Origin: Candidatus Staskawiczbacteria bacterium RIFCSPHIGHO2_02_FULL_42_22
Lineage (GTDB): Bacteria > Patescibacteriota > Minisyncoccia > Minisyncoccales > Staskawiczbacteraceae
Assembly: GCA_001820175.1 (NCBI GenBank)
Contig: MHOT01000026.1
Span: 1 to 38,790 of the forward strand
Length of the DNA: 38,790 bases
Direction of reading: 5' to 3'
Part shown: positions 17,650 through 26,932 of the stretch, piece after piece
Layout of the letters: each line of letters begins with the position of its first letter
Position numbering within the stretch: position 1 is the first letter of the stretch
Position numbers and translations under genes: made by a program
The notes under the pieces: model-generated
What the model was told of the DNA's origin: nothing
What the model saw: only the letters and a program-made list of their open reading frames with translations
Databases searched by the model: none

Positions 17650-18843
17650 TTACTTGATGATTTTTGTTACCACTCCCGCTCCCACGGTTTTTCCTCCTTC
17701 TCGAATAGCGAATTTTGATTTTTCCTCCAAGGCAACTGGTACAATCAATTTAACCGTTAAGTTAGCAGTATCTCCGGGCATCACCATTTCGGTTCCGGCT
17801 GGCAAGGTTACGTCTCCCGTAATATCTGAAGTTCTAATGTATAATTGCGGTTTGTATCCGGTGAAAAATGGAGTGTGCCTGCCGCCTTCGTCTTTACTTA
17901 ATACATACACTTCGGCTTCAAATTCAGTGTGAGGGGTAATTGAACCGGGTTTTGCCAACACTTGGCCTCGTTCAATATCTTCTTTCTTTAATCCTCGTAG
18001 TAAAATTCCCACATTATCTCCGGCCTGCCCCTGATCCAATGATTTTTGGAACATTTCAACCGAAACCACCACGGACTTTTGCGTTGGCCTGATTCCCACA
18101 ATTTCAATTTCGTCGTTTTGTTTGATAATTCCCCGTTCAATTCTGCCGGTAGCTACGGTTCCTCGTCCCTCAATAGAGAAGACATCTTCAATAGCCATGG
18201 CAAACGGTTTATCTAATTCTCGCGCGGGTTCCGGAATATAGTTATCACAGGCATCCAATAATTCAACAATTGGCTTAGCGGCCGCGTCATCAACAGAAGT
18301 TGCGGCTAACGCCTTTACAGCCGATCCCCTGATAATAGGAGTGGTATCTCCCGGGAATCCATACTTTTTCAATAATTCCCTTACTTCTGATTCAACCAAA
18401 TCCAAAATTTCAGGGTCATCTACCATGTCGCACTTGTTCATCCAAACCAGCAAACTTGGCAAGCCAACCTGTTTGGCGAGCAAAATGTGTTCTTTGGTTT
18501 GAGGCATCGGTCCGTCTGGAGCTGACACTACTAAAATTCCGCCATCCATTTGAGCGGCTCCCGTAATCATATTTTTAATGTAGTCAGCGTGTCCAGGACA
18601 ATCAATCAATGCGTAGTGCCTTTTTGGCGTTTCCATTTCCAAGTGAGTAATAGAAATCGTAACCCCTCGCGCCTTTTCTTCAGGGGACTTGTCAATTTCG
18701 TCCACACCTTGTCCGGACGACTTTAAACCACGTAATTTGGTTACGTGCATAATTGCCGCCGAGGTGGTGGTTTTTCCGTGGTCAACGTGACCAATAGTTC
18801 CAATGTTTACGTGAGGTTTGGACCTCTCGAATTTATCTGCCAT
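17650..18843 (-). CDS. tuf: Elongation factor Tu
   Basis: [44 protein letters not shown]. Confidence 0.98.
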   Translation of the reverse strand: MADKFERSKPHVNIGTIGHVDHGKTTTSAAIMHVTKLRGLKSSGQGVDEIDKSPEEKARGVTISITHLEMETPKRHYALIDCPGHADYIKNMITGAAQMDGGILVVSAPDGPMPQTKEHILLAKQVGLPSLLVWMNKCDMVDDPEILDLVESEVRELLKKYGFPGDTTPIIRGSAVKALAATSVDDAAAKPIVELLDACDNYIPEPARELDKPFAMAIEDVFSIEGRGTVATGRIERGIIKQNDEIEIVGIRPTQKSVVVSVEMFQKSLDQGQAGDNVGILLRGLKKEDIERGQVLAKPGSITPHTEFEAEVYVLSKDEGGRHTPFFTGYKPQLYIRTSDITGDVTLPAGTEMVMPGDTANLTVKLIVPVALEEKSKFAIREGGKTVGAGVVTKIIK

Positions 18844-18849
18844 TTTTTT

Positions 18850-18935
18850 AAGATACAGATTCACACAGATGCTAAACAGATCCACACAGATCACGAATAC
18901 GTGAATCTGTGATTTGTGGAAATCTGTTTAGAATC
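18850..18935. repeat. Intergenic inverted repeat, ACAGATTCAC words
   Basis: ACAGATTCACACAGATGCTAAACAGATCCACACAGATCACG...GTGAATCTGTGATTTGTGGAAATCTG. Confidence 0.7.
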
Positions 18936-19042
18936 TGTGATGCTCTGCTTTTTTAATTTCTTTGTTAATACTATTATATTATTCTAAATAAGTCAATAAT
19001 CTGTAAATCAAAAAACGCTGAATTCTGCGCTTTATAGGAAAA

Positions 19043-19279
19043 TCATTCAATCTCCAATACTTCTTCAAGTTTTTTTACCCTCGGCCTAAGGTCTCCAATA
19101 TCTTCTAGTTTCTGCTCAACAACTTTAATCCTCTCATCTATTTTTTGAACCTGCACCTTAGTTGCTGCGTTATCAAAACTATCCTTCACCATTTGGGCAG
19201 TAGGAAAAACTTCTTTCATCGCCTTAATTAATTTTTGTACATCTTTATCGTCTAACATTTTGTTTGCTTTCTTTTTCAA
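19043..19279 (-). CDS. Small coiled-coil protein, unknown
   Basis: ORF overlapping the next ORF; heptad-like C-terminus. Confidence 0.5.
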   Translation of the reverse strand: MKKKANKMLDDKDVQKLIKAMKEVFPTAQMVKDSFDNAATKVQVQKIDERIKVVEQKLEDIGDLRPRVKKLEEVLEIE

Positions 19280-19427
19280 TAAGTTTTTTCTCTTTTAAAA
19301 AATTTATTATTGGTTGGCCACAATCTTCACACAATTCGGTTCTTCCCCAAAATCCAAACCCTGCCATCACCGGCTCTTTTTCAAGTTCGACTTTGCATAA
19401 ATCACATTTATTCACCATCATATACAA
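19245..19427 (-). CDS. Small CxxC/CxxC zinc-ribbon-like protein
   Basis: NKCDLCKVELEKEP...ELCEDCGQPI. Confidence 0.55.
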   Translation of the reverse strand: MYMMVNKCDLCKVELEKEPVMAGFGFWGRTELCEDCGQPIINFLKEKKLIEKESKQNVRR

Positions 19428-19459
19428 CCATTATAATCTTCCAGAAAACGTTGTCAAAT

Positions 19460-19488
19460 TTGACAAATAATAATAGTTATGATACATA
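19460..19488 (+). promoter_or_regulatory. Putative sigma70 promoter
   Basis: TTGACA 17 nt TACATA. Confidence 0.5.
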
Positions 19489-19535
19489 GATAACAGTACT
19501 CGCTCGTATCAACCAAACTCTTTGGGAGAAGAATC

Positions 19536-19847
19536 ATGAAAATCAAAATGGATTCTCTGGTTGCAATCAACTTCTATGACAACAGAGGTGATTCCACCAA
19601 AAAGAGAGCTATCGGCAAGGTCCTCATGGGAAATGACACAATACCACCAAGCAATTACTGCAAAGTGGAAATCACCTATCCTGTATCCTGCAAAGGAACT
19701 CTGATTGGTGTTTTGCTCCAAGACCTAAAATACTTGGGTCACGAGGTTACCTCTTCCGAGGGTACCATACCCTGGGAGGAAATTGTCCTTCGCCTGGCCA
19801 GAGAGCTCGACCAACAACAAAAGGAGGAAGTGAAATTAGGCACGTAA
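19536..19847 (+). CDS. Small protein, unknown (103 aa)
   Basis: GGGAGAAGAATC SD before ATG; own terminator. Confidence 0.7.
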   Translation: MKIKMDSLVAINFYDNRGDSTKKRAIGKVLMGNDTIPPSNYCKVEITYPVSCKGTLIGVLLQDLKYLGHEVTSSEGTIPWEEIVLRLARELDQQQKEEVKLGT

Positions 19848-19865
19848 GCCCCTTCTCTTTCTCAA

Positions 19866-19901
19866 CCGTACCTGCAATTGAAATACATTGCAGGCTTTTT
19901 T
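19866..19901 (+). terminator. Intrinsic terminator
   Basis: CCTGCAATtgaaataCATTGCAGG then CT7. Confidence 0.85.
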
Positions 19902-20046
19902 TGTAAAAATTTTTAGATTGGATTGCTGCGGCAATTACAACAAGCGCCGCGCCCGAAGGCGCGGCGAATTCAGAATGACGGGCGTATCCGCGATTATCTG
20001 CGTTGAATCCGCGCCAATCCGCGAATTTTTTGTTTACAAAAATGAA

Positions 20047-20131
20047 TTATTTCGTTTTTCCTTCTATAATCTGCTGGGCCACATTGTTTGGCACCTGTTC
20101 ATATGAATTAAATTCCATGGTAAAAGTCGCT
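20047..20131 (-). pseudogene. Divergent 3'-end remnant of a fusA gene
   Basis: Reads (A)TFTMEFNSYEQVPNNVAQQIIEGKTK*, homologous to the intact EF-G end ASFTMEFNSYEQVPANVALEIIEGRKK*. Confidence 0.85.
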
Positions 20132-20254
20132 CATTTCATTCGCTCCTCAGAAACCCGCGGTTTCTGATACTCGCTTCGCTCGTAGTTTCCTACACGGGGA
20201 GATACCCGATCTCCCCGACCTCCTCTGTATTTACTATGGAATTTCTCTAAACAA

Positions 20255-22330
20255 TTATTTCTTCCTACCTTCAATTATTTCCAGAGCAACATTAGCAGGA
20301 ACTTGTTCATAGCTGTTAAATTCCATAGTGAAAGATGCTCGGCCTTCGGTAAGAGATCTTAATGCCGTTGCGTATCCGAACATTTCGCTTAATGGCACCA
20401 TGGCATCTAAAATTTTCATGCCGGCGCGTTCTTTTGTTTCCTCAATTTTTCCGCGCCGTGAATTTAAATCGGAAATAACGGTTCCAAAAAATGCCTCGGG
20501 TGTGATGACCTCGGTTTTCATGATCGGTTCCAAAATAACCGGCTTGGCGCGCTTGGCGCCGTCTTGCACGGCCATGCTGCCGGCAATTTTAAAGGCAAAT
20601 TCAGAAGAGTCAACATCGTGGAACGATCCGTCAATCAACGTTACTTCCACATCAACCATGGGGTAGCCCGCAATAATGCCCTTGTCCAGTGCTTCAATAA
20701 TACCTTTTTCAGTCGGCTTGATAAATTCTTTCGGAATGGCGCCCCCCTTAATTTCGTCAATGAATTCAAAACCCGTACCGCGTTCTTTCGGCTTTAATTT
20801 AATGACAACGTGTCCGTATTGACCCTTTCCACCGGACTGCCTGACATACTTTTCCTCGGCTTCTGATTCACCGGTAATGGTTTCCTTGTAAGCAACCTGG
20901 GGCCTGCCGAAGTTTGCATCCACGTTAAATTCGCGCTTTAAACGGTCTTGAATAATATCCAAGTGCAATTCGCCCATACCCGAAATAATGGTCTCACCGG
21001 TTTCAATGTCTTCTTTAATTCTAAAGGTCGGGTCTTCCTGGGTTAATTTCCTGATGGACATGATCAGTTTTTCCTGATCGGCCTTGGTTTTTGGCTCAAC
21101 CCGCATGGCAATCACCGGTTCGGGGAATGAAATTTTTTCAAGCACCACTGGTTTGTCTTTGTCGCATAATGTGTGGCCGGTAACCGTATTTTTCAATCCA
21201 ACCGTGGCGCCAATTTCGCCGGCATACAATACATCTAATTCTTCCCGCGAATTTGATTTCATTCGCAAAATCCGGGCGATTCGTTCTTGTTCGCCCGTAA
21301 CTGAATTCAATAAATAGGTTCCCTTGTTAAGTGTGCCCGAATACACCCTAAAAAATGTCAGCTGACCCACAAAAGGATCCGTGGCCACTTTAAATACCAA
21401 AGCGGAAAATGGTTCCTCGTCCGTAAATTTCCGTTCAATTTCTGCCCCCGTTTTAGGATCAGTTCCTTTTACAGAACCGATGTCCATGGGACTTGGCAAA
21501 TAATCAATAACACCGTCTAAAATTAATTGAGTTCCCTTGTTTTTTAAGGCGGTCCCGCAAAATACCGGCACCAATTTGAAAGCCAAGGTTGCTGTACGCA
21601 ACGCTGCCATAAGCTCGTCTCTGGAAATTTCTTCTCCTCCTAATAATTTGTCGGTTAACATATCACTACTGCCGGCAATCATATCTACCATTTTCTCGCG
21701 CCATTGCTTTGCTTTTTCCACCATGTCAGCCGGAATTTCTTTTTCAACGACATTTTCTCCCATTTCGCCTTCGTAAGAAAGCATTTTCATTTTCAGTAAA
21801 TCAACTACACCGGCAAAATCGGCTTCAGTTCCAATAGGAATAGTTATAGCTACTGCGTTTTTGGTTAACTTATCATGAATACTCTGGAAGGACTTATCGA
21901 AAGATGCCCCCATGCGGTCCAGCTTATTAATAAAACAAATTCGCGGTGTGCCATATTTATCGGCCTGCCTCCAAACAGTTTCGGACTGCGGCTCAACTCC
22001 GGCAACGCCATCAAACACGACGCAAGCGCCGTCCAATACGCGCAAAGATCGCTGTACTTCGGCGGTAAAATCAATGTGGCCAGGAGTGTCAATTAAGTTC
22101 ATTTGTATCCCCTTCCAGTGCATAGTAATAGCGGCGGCGGTAATGGTAATTCCCCGTTCCCGTTCTTGCGGCATCCAGTCCATCACCGTATCTCCCTCGT
22201 GCACTTCTCCGATTTTGTGAGATACTCCGGTATAAAAAAGCAACCGTTCTGAAACCGTTGTCTTACCGGCGTCAATGTGGGCAATAATTCCGAAGTTACG
22301 CATTTTTTCGATGGGATACTGTCTAGTCAT
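20255..22330 (-). CDS. fusA: Elongation factor G (start likely at MTRQYPIEKMRN)
   Basis: RNFGIIAHIDAGKTTVSERLLFYTG; DTPGHIDFTAEVQRSLRVLDGA. Confidence 0.97.
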   Translation of the reverse strand: MTRQYPIEKMRNFGIIAHIDAGKTTVSERLLFYTGVSHKIGEVHEGDTVMDWMPQERERGITITAAAITMHWKGIQMNLIDTPGHIDFTAEVQRSLRVLDGACVVFDGVAGVEPQSETVWRQADKYGTPRICFINKLDRMGASFDKSFQSIHDKLTKNAVAITIPIGTEADFAGVVDLLKMKMLSYEGEMGENVVEKEIPADMVEKAKQWREKMVDMIAGSSDMLTDKLLGGEEISRDELMAALRTATLAFKLVPVFCGTALKNKGTQLILDGVIDYLPSPMDIGSVKGTDPKTGAEIERKFTDEEPFSALVFKVATDPFVGQLTFFRVYSGTLNKGTYLLNSVTGEQERIARILRMKSNSREELDVLYAGEIGATVGLKNTVTGHTLCDKDKPVVLEKISFPEPVIAMRVEPKTKADQEKLIMSIRKLTQEDPTFRIKEDIETGETIISGMGELHLDIIQDRLKREFNVDANFGRPQVAYKETITGESEAEEKYVRQSGGKGQYGHVVIKLKPKERGTGFEFIDEIKGGAIPKEFIKPTEKGIIEALDKGIIAGYPMVDVEVTLIDGSFHDVDSSEFAFKIAGSMAVQDGAKRAKPVILEPIMKTEVITPEAFFGTVISDLNSRRGKIEETKERAGMKILDAMVPLSEMFGYATALRSLTEGRASFTMEFNSYEQVPANVALEIIEGRKK

Positions 22331-22380
22331 ATGCGAGAATCTAGAAAATAGAAAGTAGAAAATAGAATTTCTACGGCCTA

Positions 22381-22408
22381 TTGACAAAATATTAATAAAT
22401 AGTAAAAT
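22381..22408 (+). promoter_or_regulatory. Putative sigma70 promoter
   Basis: TTGACA 16 nt TAAAAT. Confidence 0.6.
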
Positions 22409-22450
22409 GGGGACAGCTCATCAGTACCATTTTTCCAATGAGGTGATGCT

Positions 22451-22651
22451 ATGCAATATTGGGAGTGCTGCTTTGTTTCTATTGCGAATGCAAACATAGA
22501 AGAAGTGGAAGCGGAGGTTCAAAAACAAATCAATGCGCTAGGAAGGCAGGGATGAAGAATGGTGCCTATCACCATTCCTGGTCCGGGCGGGGCGGGTGGT
22601 CTTGGAGGAATTTGGATGGAGCGCGAAGTTTCATCTGAAAAAAAGGAATAA
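22451..22651 (+). pseudogene. DUF4177-like small protein interrupted by an in-frame TGA at a probable Trp codon
   Basis: MQYWECCFVSIANANIEEVEAEVQKQINALGRQG-TGA-RMVPITIPGPGGAGGLGGIWMEREVSSEKKE*; SD GAGGTGATGCT. Confidence 0.6.
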
Positions 22652-22677
22652 TCTCCCAACCAAGAATCAATGGAATG

Positions 22678-22708
22678 GGGCGCCGAAAGGATTCGGCGCT
22701 GTTTTTTT
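22678..22708 (+). terminator. Intrinsic terminator
   Basis: GGCGCCGAAaggaTTCGGCGCTG then T7. Confidence 0.85.
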
Positions 22709-22717
22709 ACAAAAAAT

Positions 22718-22966
22718 TTATTTTTTGTAATGATTCGTGATACTGAAAACTTCCGCTATACCATCGTTAATAAAAAACAATGCGCGATATTTTTGGTCAA
22801 TTCTGAAAGAATAAATCCCTCTCCAGTGCGGCTGTAATAATTCTGTTTTTAAAGAAGCGTGCCGAATATTTTTCCAAAACATCAAACTCGCTTTTTGCCA
22901 TTTTTTCTGGAGATTGTGAGCATTAACATATTCAATGATATCTTTTCGAAGCGGTGACAGTTTCAT
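22718..22966 (-). CDS. RelE/ParE-superfamily-like toxin
   Basis: WRGIYSFRIDQKYRALFFINDGIAEVFSITNHYKK, typical RelE/YoeB-like C-terminal pattern. Confidence 0.7.
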   Translation of the reverse strand: MKLSPLRKDIIEYVNAHNLQKKWQKASLMFWKNIRHASLKTELLQPHWRGIYSFRIDQKYRALFFINDGIAEVFSITNHYKK

Positions 22967-23175
22967 TTCTTTCCATAAGAGGATTTTTGCAAACCATCTT
23001 TCAAATCTCTTAAAAATCCTTTGGTGTAAAGATTGGTTTTTTTGAAATCTTCGGCAACATCTTCAGGGGAGTCCTTTATTAAAAATTCAAAAACACGCCC
23101 GGTCAGCTTTCGATAACCTTCCGCTTGACGTTGTAATTTCACATATTCATTTTTAGAAATAGTAACTTTGTTCAT
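22963..23175 (-). CDS. Cognate antitoxin-like protein (start likely at MNKVTISKNEY)
   Basis: Overlaps the toxin start by 4 nt; KVTISKNEYVKLQRQAEGYRKL. Confidence 0.6.
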   Translation of the reverse strand: MNKVTISKNEYVKLQRQAEGYRKLTGRVFEFLIKDSPEDVAEDFKKTNLYTKGFLRDLKDGLQKSSYGKK

Positions 23176-23298
23176 TAACGTATTGTAATGCACTCTCTAA
23201 AAAATTAAATCCTGGATTGCCGCGCCTGCGAGCTCGCAATGACGGACATTTTCATTTCCGCGATTTTCCGCGTAAATTTCCGCATCTTTCCGCGCGCT

Positions 23299-23418
23299 TT
23301 AGCGAGCGAAGTGCGCAAAAGCTTTGTTCGCCTCTGCCATTCGGTGCGTATCTGCCTTCCCCACCTGCAACGCTTCTGTGTAGCAATGCGGGCAGATTTT
23401 TCATGGCGTTGCCTTCAT
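23299..23418 (-). pseudogene. Divergent 3'-end remnant of rpsG with ~40-nt internal insertion
   Basis: EGNAMK ... [19 protein letters not shown], duplicating the intact S7 C-terminus [26 protein letters not shown]. Confidence 0.85.
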
Positions 23419-23829
23419 CTATAATAATAAATCTAAAAATTCTTCTACGGTTAATTCTGCTTGTTCAATAATTGACTTTATGGACATCACATCCAGAAAC
23501 CGCACTTAAGTTGCCGGCGGTTTGGCAGTATTGGGCGGCTTGGAGCAAAAAATTTGTGAGGCCTAGCCGTAGCTACGCCGAACAAATTTTTTGTGAAAAC
23601 TGCCCAAGATTGCCAAATCCGGCAAGACTTGGAGTGCGGTTTCAGGATGTGATGTCCATAAGGTCTTTGGATTAAGATCTTTTCTGTGAAAGGGAATGGT
23701 TACTCTTAAATGGGATTTTTCAGGGTGACGAAGTTGAACATGGCTCCCAGATTGGTGATATTCGTAAAAGCGACCTCTTTTTAATGCTCTCAATACCAAT
23801 AACGAAGGAATCCTAGGGAGTTTTGGCAT
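23419..23829 (-). pseudogene. hicA: hicA toxin gene split by in-frame 178-bp palindromic element
   Basis: MPKLPRIP...GSHVQLRHPEKSHLRVTIPFHRKDLNPKTL + element + KSIIEQAELTVEEFLDLLL*; frame kept across the insert but TAG (23563-23565) and TAA (23506-23508) within it. Confidence 0.85.
23481..23658 (+). mobile_element. 178-bp palindromic element, copy 2 (TGGACATCACATCC-arm type), flanked by TA, inside hicA
   Basis: TA|TGGACATCACATCCAGAAACCGCACT...AGTGCGGTTTCAGGATGTGATGTCCA|TA; exactly 178 nt. Confidence 0.9.
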
Positions 23830-23830
23830 A

Positions 23831-24061
23831 TTACATAGCTAATTTAATATTTTCTTTTTTTATTTTATTTACTATTATCCTATCCTTCAATAGGGCTTCA
23901 ATATAACAACGAATAGCATCCTTTGCCATTTCTCTAGCTTCTTTTAAATTATCTCCTTCCGTAACCAAACCAGGTAGATTTGGAACCGTCACCGTATACC
24001 TATCGGCGTTATTTTCAAAAACGACATCATAATGATAAATTTTTTCTATTTGATGTTTCAT
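23831..24061 (-). CDS. hicB: HicB-family antitoxin
   Basis: YDVVFENNADRYTVTVPNLPGLVTEGDNLKEAREMAKDAIRCYIEALLKD. Confidence 0.88.
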   Translation of the reverse strand: MKHQIEKIYHYDVVFENNADRYTVTVPNLPGLVTEGDNLKEAREMAKDAIRCYIEALLKDRIIVNKIKKENIKLAM

Positions 24062-24120
24062 GTTTATAATTTTAATTTTATTCGTAATTCGCTTAAATTC
24101 GTAATTTGTAGGATCATCTC

Positions 24121-24150
24121 GCCCGCCTTCGCTAAAGCTTCGGCGAGGCC
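24121..24150. repeat. Short palindromic repeat, intergenic copy
   Basis: GCCCGCCTTCGCTAAAGCTTCGGCGAGGCC. Confidence 0.65.
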
Positions 24151-24169
24151 CGTATAAAAATTGCTATTT

Positions 24170-24634
24170 TTATCGGGCAAAGTGCGCAAAAGCTTTATTC
24201 GCCTCTGCCATTCGGTGGGTGTCTACTTTCTTTTTCATGGCGTTGCCTTCATTGTTGGCTGCGGCTATGAGTTCTTCACTCAATTTTACGGCCATGCCTT
24301 TGCCCTTTTTTGATCTGGCGGCGTCTAAAATCCATTTAATCGACAAATCCAGTTTTCTTTCTTGGCGAACTTCCATAGGCACCTGATAGGTGGCTCCCCC
24401 AACTCTCTTTGGTTTTACTTCTAATAGTGGAGATACATTTTCAATGGCTTTGTTAAAAATTTCTAGCGGTTCTTTCTGGGTTTTTTCTTTGATAATATTA
24501 AAAGAATCGTACACAATTCTTTGTGCCACGGTTTTTTTGCCATCTTTCATCACTTTATTGATAAACTGCGAAACCACCAGGTCATTGTAGACCGAGTCGG
24601 GAGATAATTTGTGTTTTTTATACGCTCGCCTCAT
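24170..24634 (-). CDS. rpsG: 30S ribosomal protein S7
   Basis: [43 protein letters not shown]. Confidence 0.97.
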   Translation of the reverse strand: MRRAYKKHKLSPDSVYNDLVVSQFINKVMKDGKKTVAQRIVYDSFNIIKEKTQKEPLEIFNKAIENVSPLLEVKPKRVGGATYQVPMEVRQERKLDLSIKWILDAARSKKGKGMAVKLSEELIAAANNEGNAMKKKVDTHRMAEANKAFAHFAR

Positions 24635-24745
24635 GGCTCGCTAAAGCGATCCCAATCTACGAATAACATCCTAATGATCCTAATACGTTACGACGCTATT
24701 CGGAACATTCGGATGCAAATTCGGATTATTCGGATCGCTGACTAA

Positions 24746-25156
24746 TTATTTTTTTAACTTGGTGCCATACCTGCTCCTTCCCTGTTTTCTATTTTCAACT
24801 CCCGTGGTATCTAAAATGCCTCGGACAATGTGGTAACGAACTCCCGGTAAATCCTTAACCCTTCCACCACGGATTAATACCACGCTGTGTTCTTGTAAAT
24901 TGTGGCCTTCTCCGGGAATATAGGCCGTTACTTCCATGCCATTTGACAACTTCACCCTGGCCACTTTTCTTAAGGCCGAGTTTGGTTTTCTTGGGGTTTG
25001 AGTGAAGACCTTCAAGCATACTCCTCGTTTAAATGGAGAAGGATAAATAGAAGGCCGGTTTTGCAAAGCATTAAAACCGTAATGCAAAGCCACGCCTTTC
25101 TTTTTGGCTTTTACTGACTTTCTGGGTTTTTTAATTAATTGACGAATGGTAGGCAC
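24746..25156 (-). CDS. rpsL: 30S ribosomal protein S12
   Basis: [51 protein letters not shown]. Confidence 0.98.
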   Translation of the reverse strand: MPTIRQLIKKPRKSVKAKKKGVALHYGFNALQNRPSIYPSPFKRGVCLKVFTQTPRKPNSALRKVARVKLSNGMEVTAYIPGEGHNLQEHSVVLIRGGRVKDLPGVRYHIVRGILDTTGVENRKQGRSRYGTKLKK

Positions 25157-25265
25157 AACTCTAGAATCTTGAATTTAGTATCTGGTATCTTGAATTGAAT
25201 ATTGAATTTGGAATTCTTAATTCCTGATTCTATTCCAGCTTCAAGATACGAGATTCCATATTCAG
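25157..25265. repeat. Intergenic inverted repeat, ATCTTGA-heptamer family
   Basis: GAATCTTGAATTTAGTATCTGGTATCTTGAATTG...CAGCTTCAAGATACGAGATTCCATATTC. Confidence 0.8.
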
Positions 25266-25346
25266 TCAGCAGATAAAATAATAAAGCGCAATGCGCTCAA
25301 TAGTTAAGAGTGTATCAGAAAAGAAACAGACAGTCAATATTTGGCC

Positions 25347-25973
25347 CTACATTCCCGTAATAACACCAAATAACAGGCCGGTAACAGTCCCAAGACCCTG
25401 CAAAACGCCAAAGAAAATAAGGAAGATCAAAATAAAAATTCCGTACTGGCTTAAAAAGGTTTTCAGATACTCGAATTGATATGGGATAAATTTAAATAAT
25501 ATCCACGAACCATCAAGGGGCGGAATAGGAATTAAATTAAATATGGCCAAGATAATATTAATCTGGACAATAAAAGAAAATACGATCAGCATGCCCGGAA
25601 CCACTGTGAAAAAATCGGAAATATTGATAATGCGTATTAATAACCCAAAAAACAGCGCCAGTGCAATATTGGTTAAGGGGCCCGCGATGGAAACCTTCAG
25701 CCCCCCCCAGGCCTGATCCTTAAAGTTATAAGGGTTAATTGGCACGGGCCTGGCCCATCCTACAACAAAAGGGCTGCCGGCAATAAATAATAACAGGGGT
25801 AAGATAACGGACCCGAACGGATCTAGGTGCTTTAAGGGGTTTAAGGTTAAACGCCCGGCATATTTGGCGGTAGGATCCCCCAGCGAATAAGCAACATAGC
25901 CATGAGCCAATTCGTGGATAATAACCGAAAATAACAGTACGATTAATGAAAGAATGGTGATAAGAATGTCCAT
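25347..25973 (-). CDS. Site-2 protease family (M50) membrane metalloprotease
   Basis: VIIHELAHGYVAYSLGDPTAKYAGRLTLNPLKHLDPFGS; FNLIPIPPLDGS. Confidence 0.93.
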   Translation of the reverse strand: MDILITILSLIVLLFSVIIHELAHGYVAYSLGDPTAKYAGRLTLNPLKHLDPFGSVILPLLLFIAGSPFVVGWARPVPINPYNFKDQAWGGLKVSIAGPLTNIALALFFGLLIRIINISDFFTVVPGMLIVFSFIVQINIILAIFNLIPIPPLDGSWILFKFIPYQFEYLKTFLSQYGIFILIFLIFFGVLQGLGTVTGLLFGVITGM

Positions 25974-25976
25974 AAA

Positions 25977-26176
25977 TTGAATTTGAAATTTACAATTTGA
26001 AATTTGAAATTAGTAAGTATCAATATTTTAACAAAGCAAAATCTTGATAGATTTACATTATTTATAGCAGATATTGCAAAAAAGTGAAATATACGATATA
26101 GTGTTATTATTGTAATTTCAAATTCGACAATTTCAAATTGATTTCAAATTGTAAATTTCAAATTTCAAATTCAAAA
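25977..26176. repeat. Intergenic inverted repeat, TTGAAAT-heptamer family
   Basis: TTGAAATTTACAATTTGAAATTTGAAATT...AATTTCAAATTGTAAATTTCAAATTTCAAATT. Confidence 0.8.
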
Positions 26177-26178
26177 AC

Positions 26179-26364
26179 GTGGCTTCAAAAATTTGTTCAA
26201 TCTGTGCTAAAAAATCAGGAGTGTCTTGGTCTTTGGTTAAATTACGCGGAAAATACAACCCCACCCAAAAAATTCGCAAGTACCCCAATCTACAATGGAC
26301 TCGCACTCTTGCGGGCCAACGCGTTTTAGCTTGCGCCAAATGCATAAAAGCGATGGCAAAATAG
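26179..26364 (+). CDS. rpmB: 50S ribosomal protein L28-like, GTG start
   Basis: MASKICSICAKKSGVSWSLVKLRGKYNPTQKIRKYPNLQWTRTLAGQRVLACAKCIKAMAK*. Confidence 0.8.
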   Translation: MASKICSICAKKSGVSWSLVKLRGKYNPTQKIRKYPNLQWTRTLAGQRVLACAKCIKAMAK

Positions 26365-26581
26365 CTGTGAATTACCAAACCCCTCGGAGCTATTTTTTTC
26401 AGATTTTGAGTCAGAAATTTGATAGAATTTTCAGCCCTACCCAAAGGGCCCAAAGATGGGAAAATTTACTGTGGTAAATTTGCCCACATCTTAACCTAAA
26501 AATTCTAGCGAATGTATGGCCAAAATCTGGGAAAAAGAGTCCGAAACTCTTTTAACATGGGGGTTTCGTAATTCACAGCTA
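26362..26581. mobile_element. ~216-bp palindromic element flanked by TA, inserted in the rpmB stop codon
   Basis: TA|GCTGTGAATTACCAAACCCC...GGGGTTTCGTAATTCACAGC|TA. Confidence 0.8.
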
Positions 26582-26601
26582 AATAGGGGTCTGACACGTT
26601 G

Positions 26602-26633
26602 CCGCCAAAAAACGCCCTAAGGCGTTTTTTTGG
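26602..26633. terminator. Bidirectional hairpin terminator
   Basis: CCAAAAAAACGCCctaaGGCGTTTTTTTGG. Confidence 0.75.
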
Positions 26634-26932
26634 TATATCCATGGCGTCCGTAAAACCCACGTTTTATATCATCAACATGGAGTAACATAGAAGCGCCCCT
26701 GAAACAAAAAAATCAACTGAACATTGATTTTTTTGTTGCTCTGATTTCCTGATACTAAGATTTCTATGAAAAATCTAAGTGGGTGTTCGCAAGTCCCAAG
26801 CCACGGCCGGGACAAATATTGAACTCCCTTAAAAATGATAATATAGAATCTTTATTGGAAAAGTCAGAGCTACTTACATTTTAACTTTTTCAAAAAACCA
26901 GGTCAAGCCCAATTATCCACAAGTCCTTATAA

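Noticed and set aside
22451-22651. UGA reassigned to Trp (or Gly as in SR1/Gracilibacteria)
   Set aside because: S14 and L22 end at canonical C-termini with TGA, so TGA is a stop here.
23472-23675. 67-aa + strand ORF MTLWTSHPETALKLPAVWQYWAAW...
   Set aside because: It is the open frame of the 178-bp palindromic element on the strand opposite hicA, not an independent gene.
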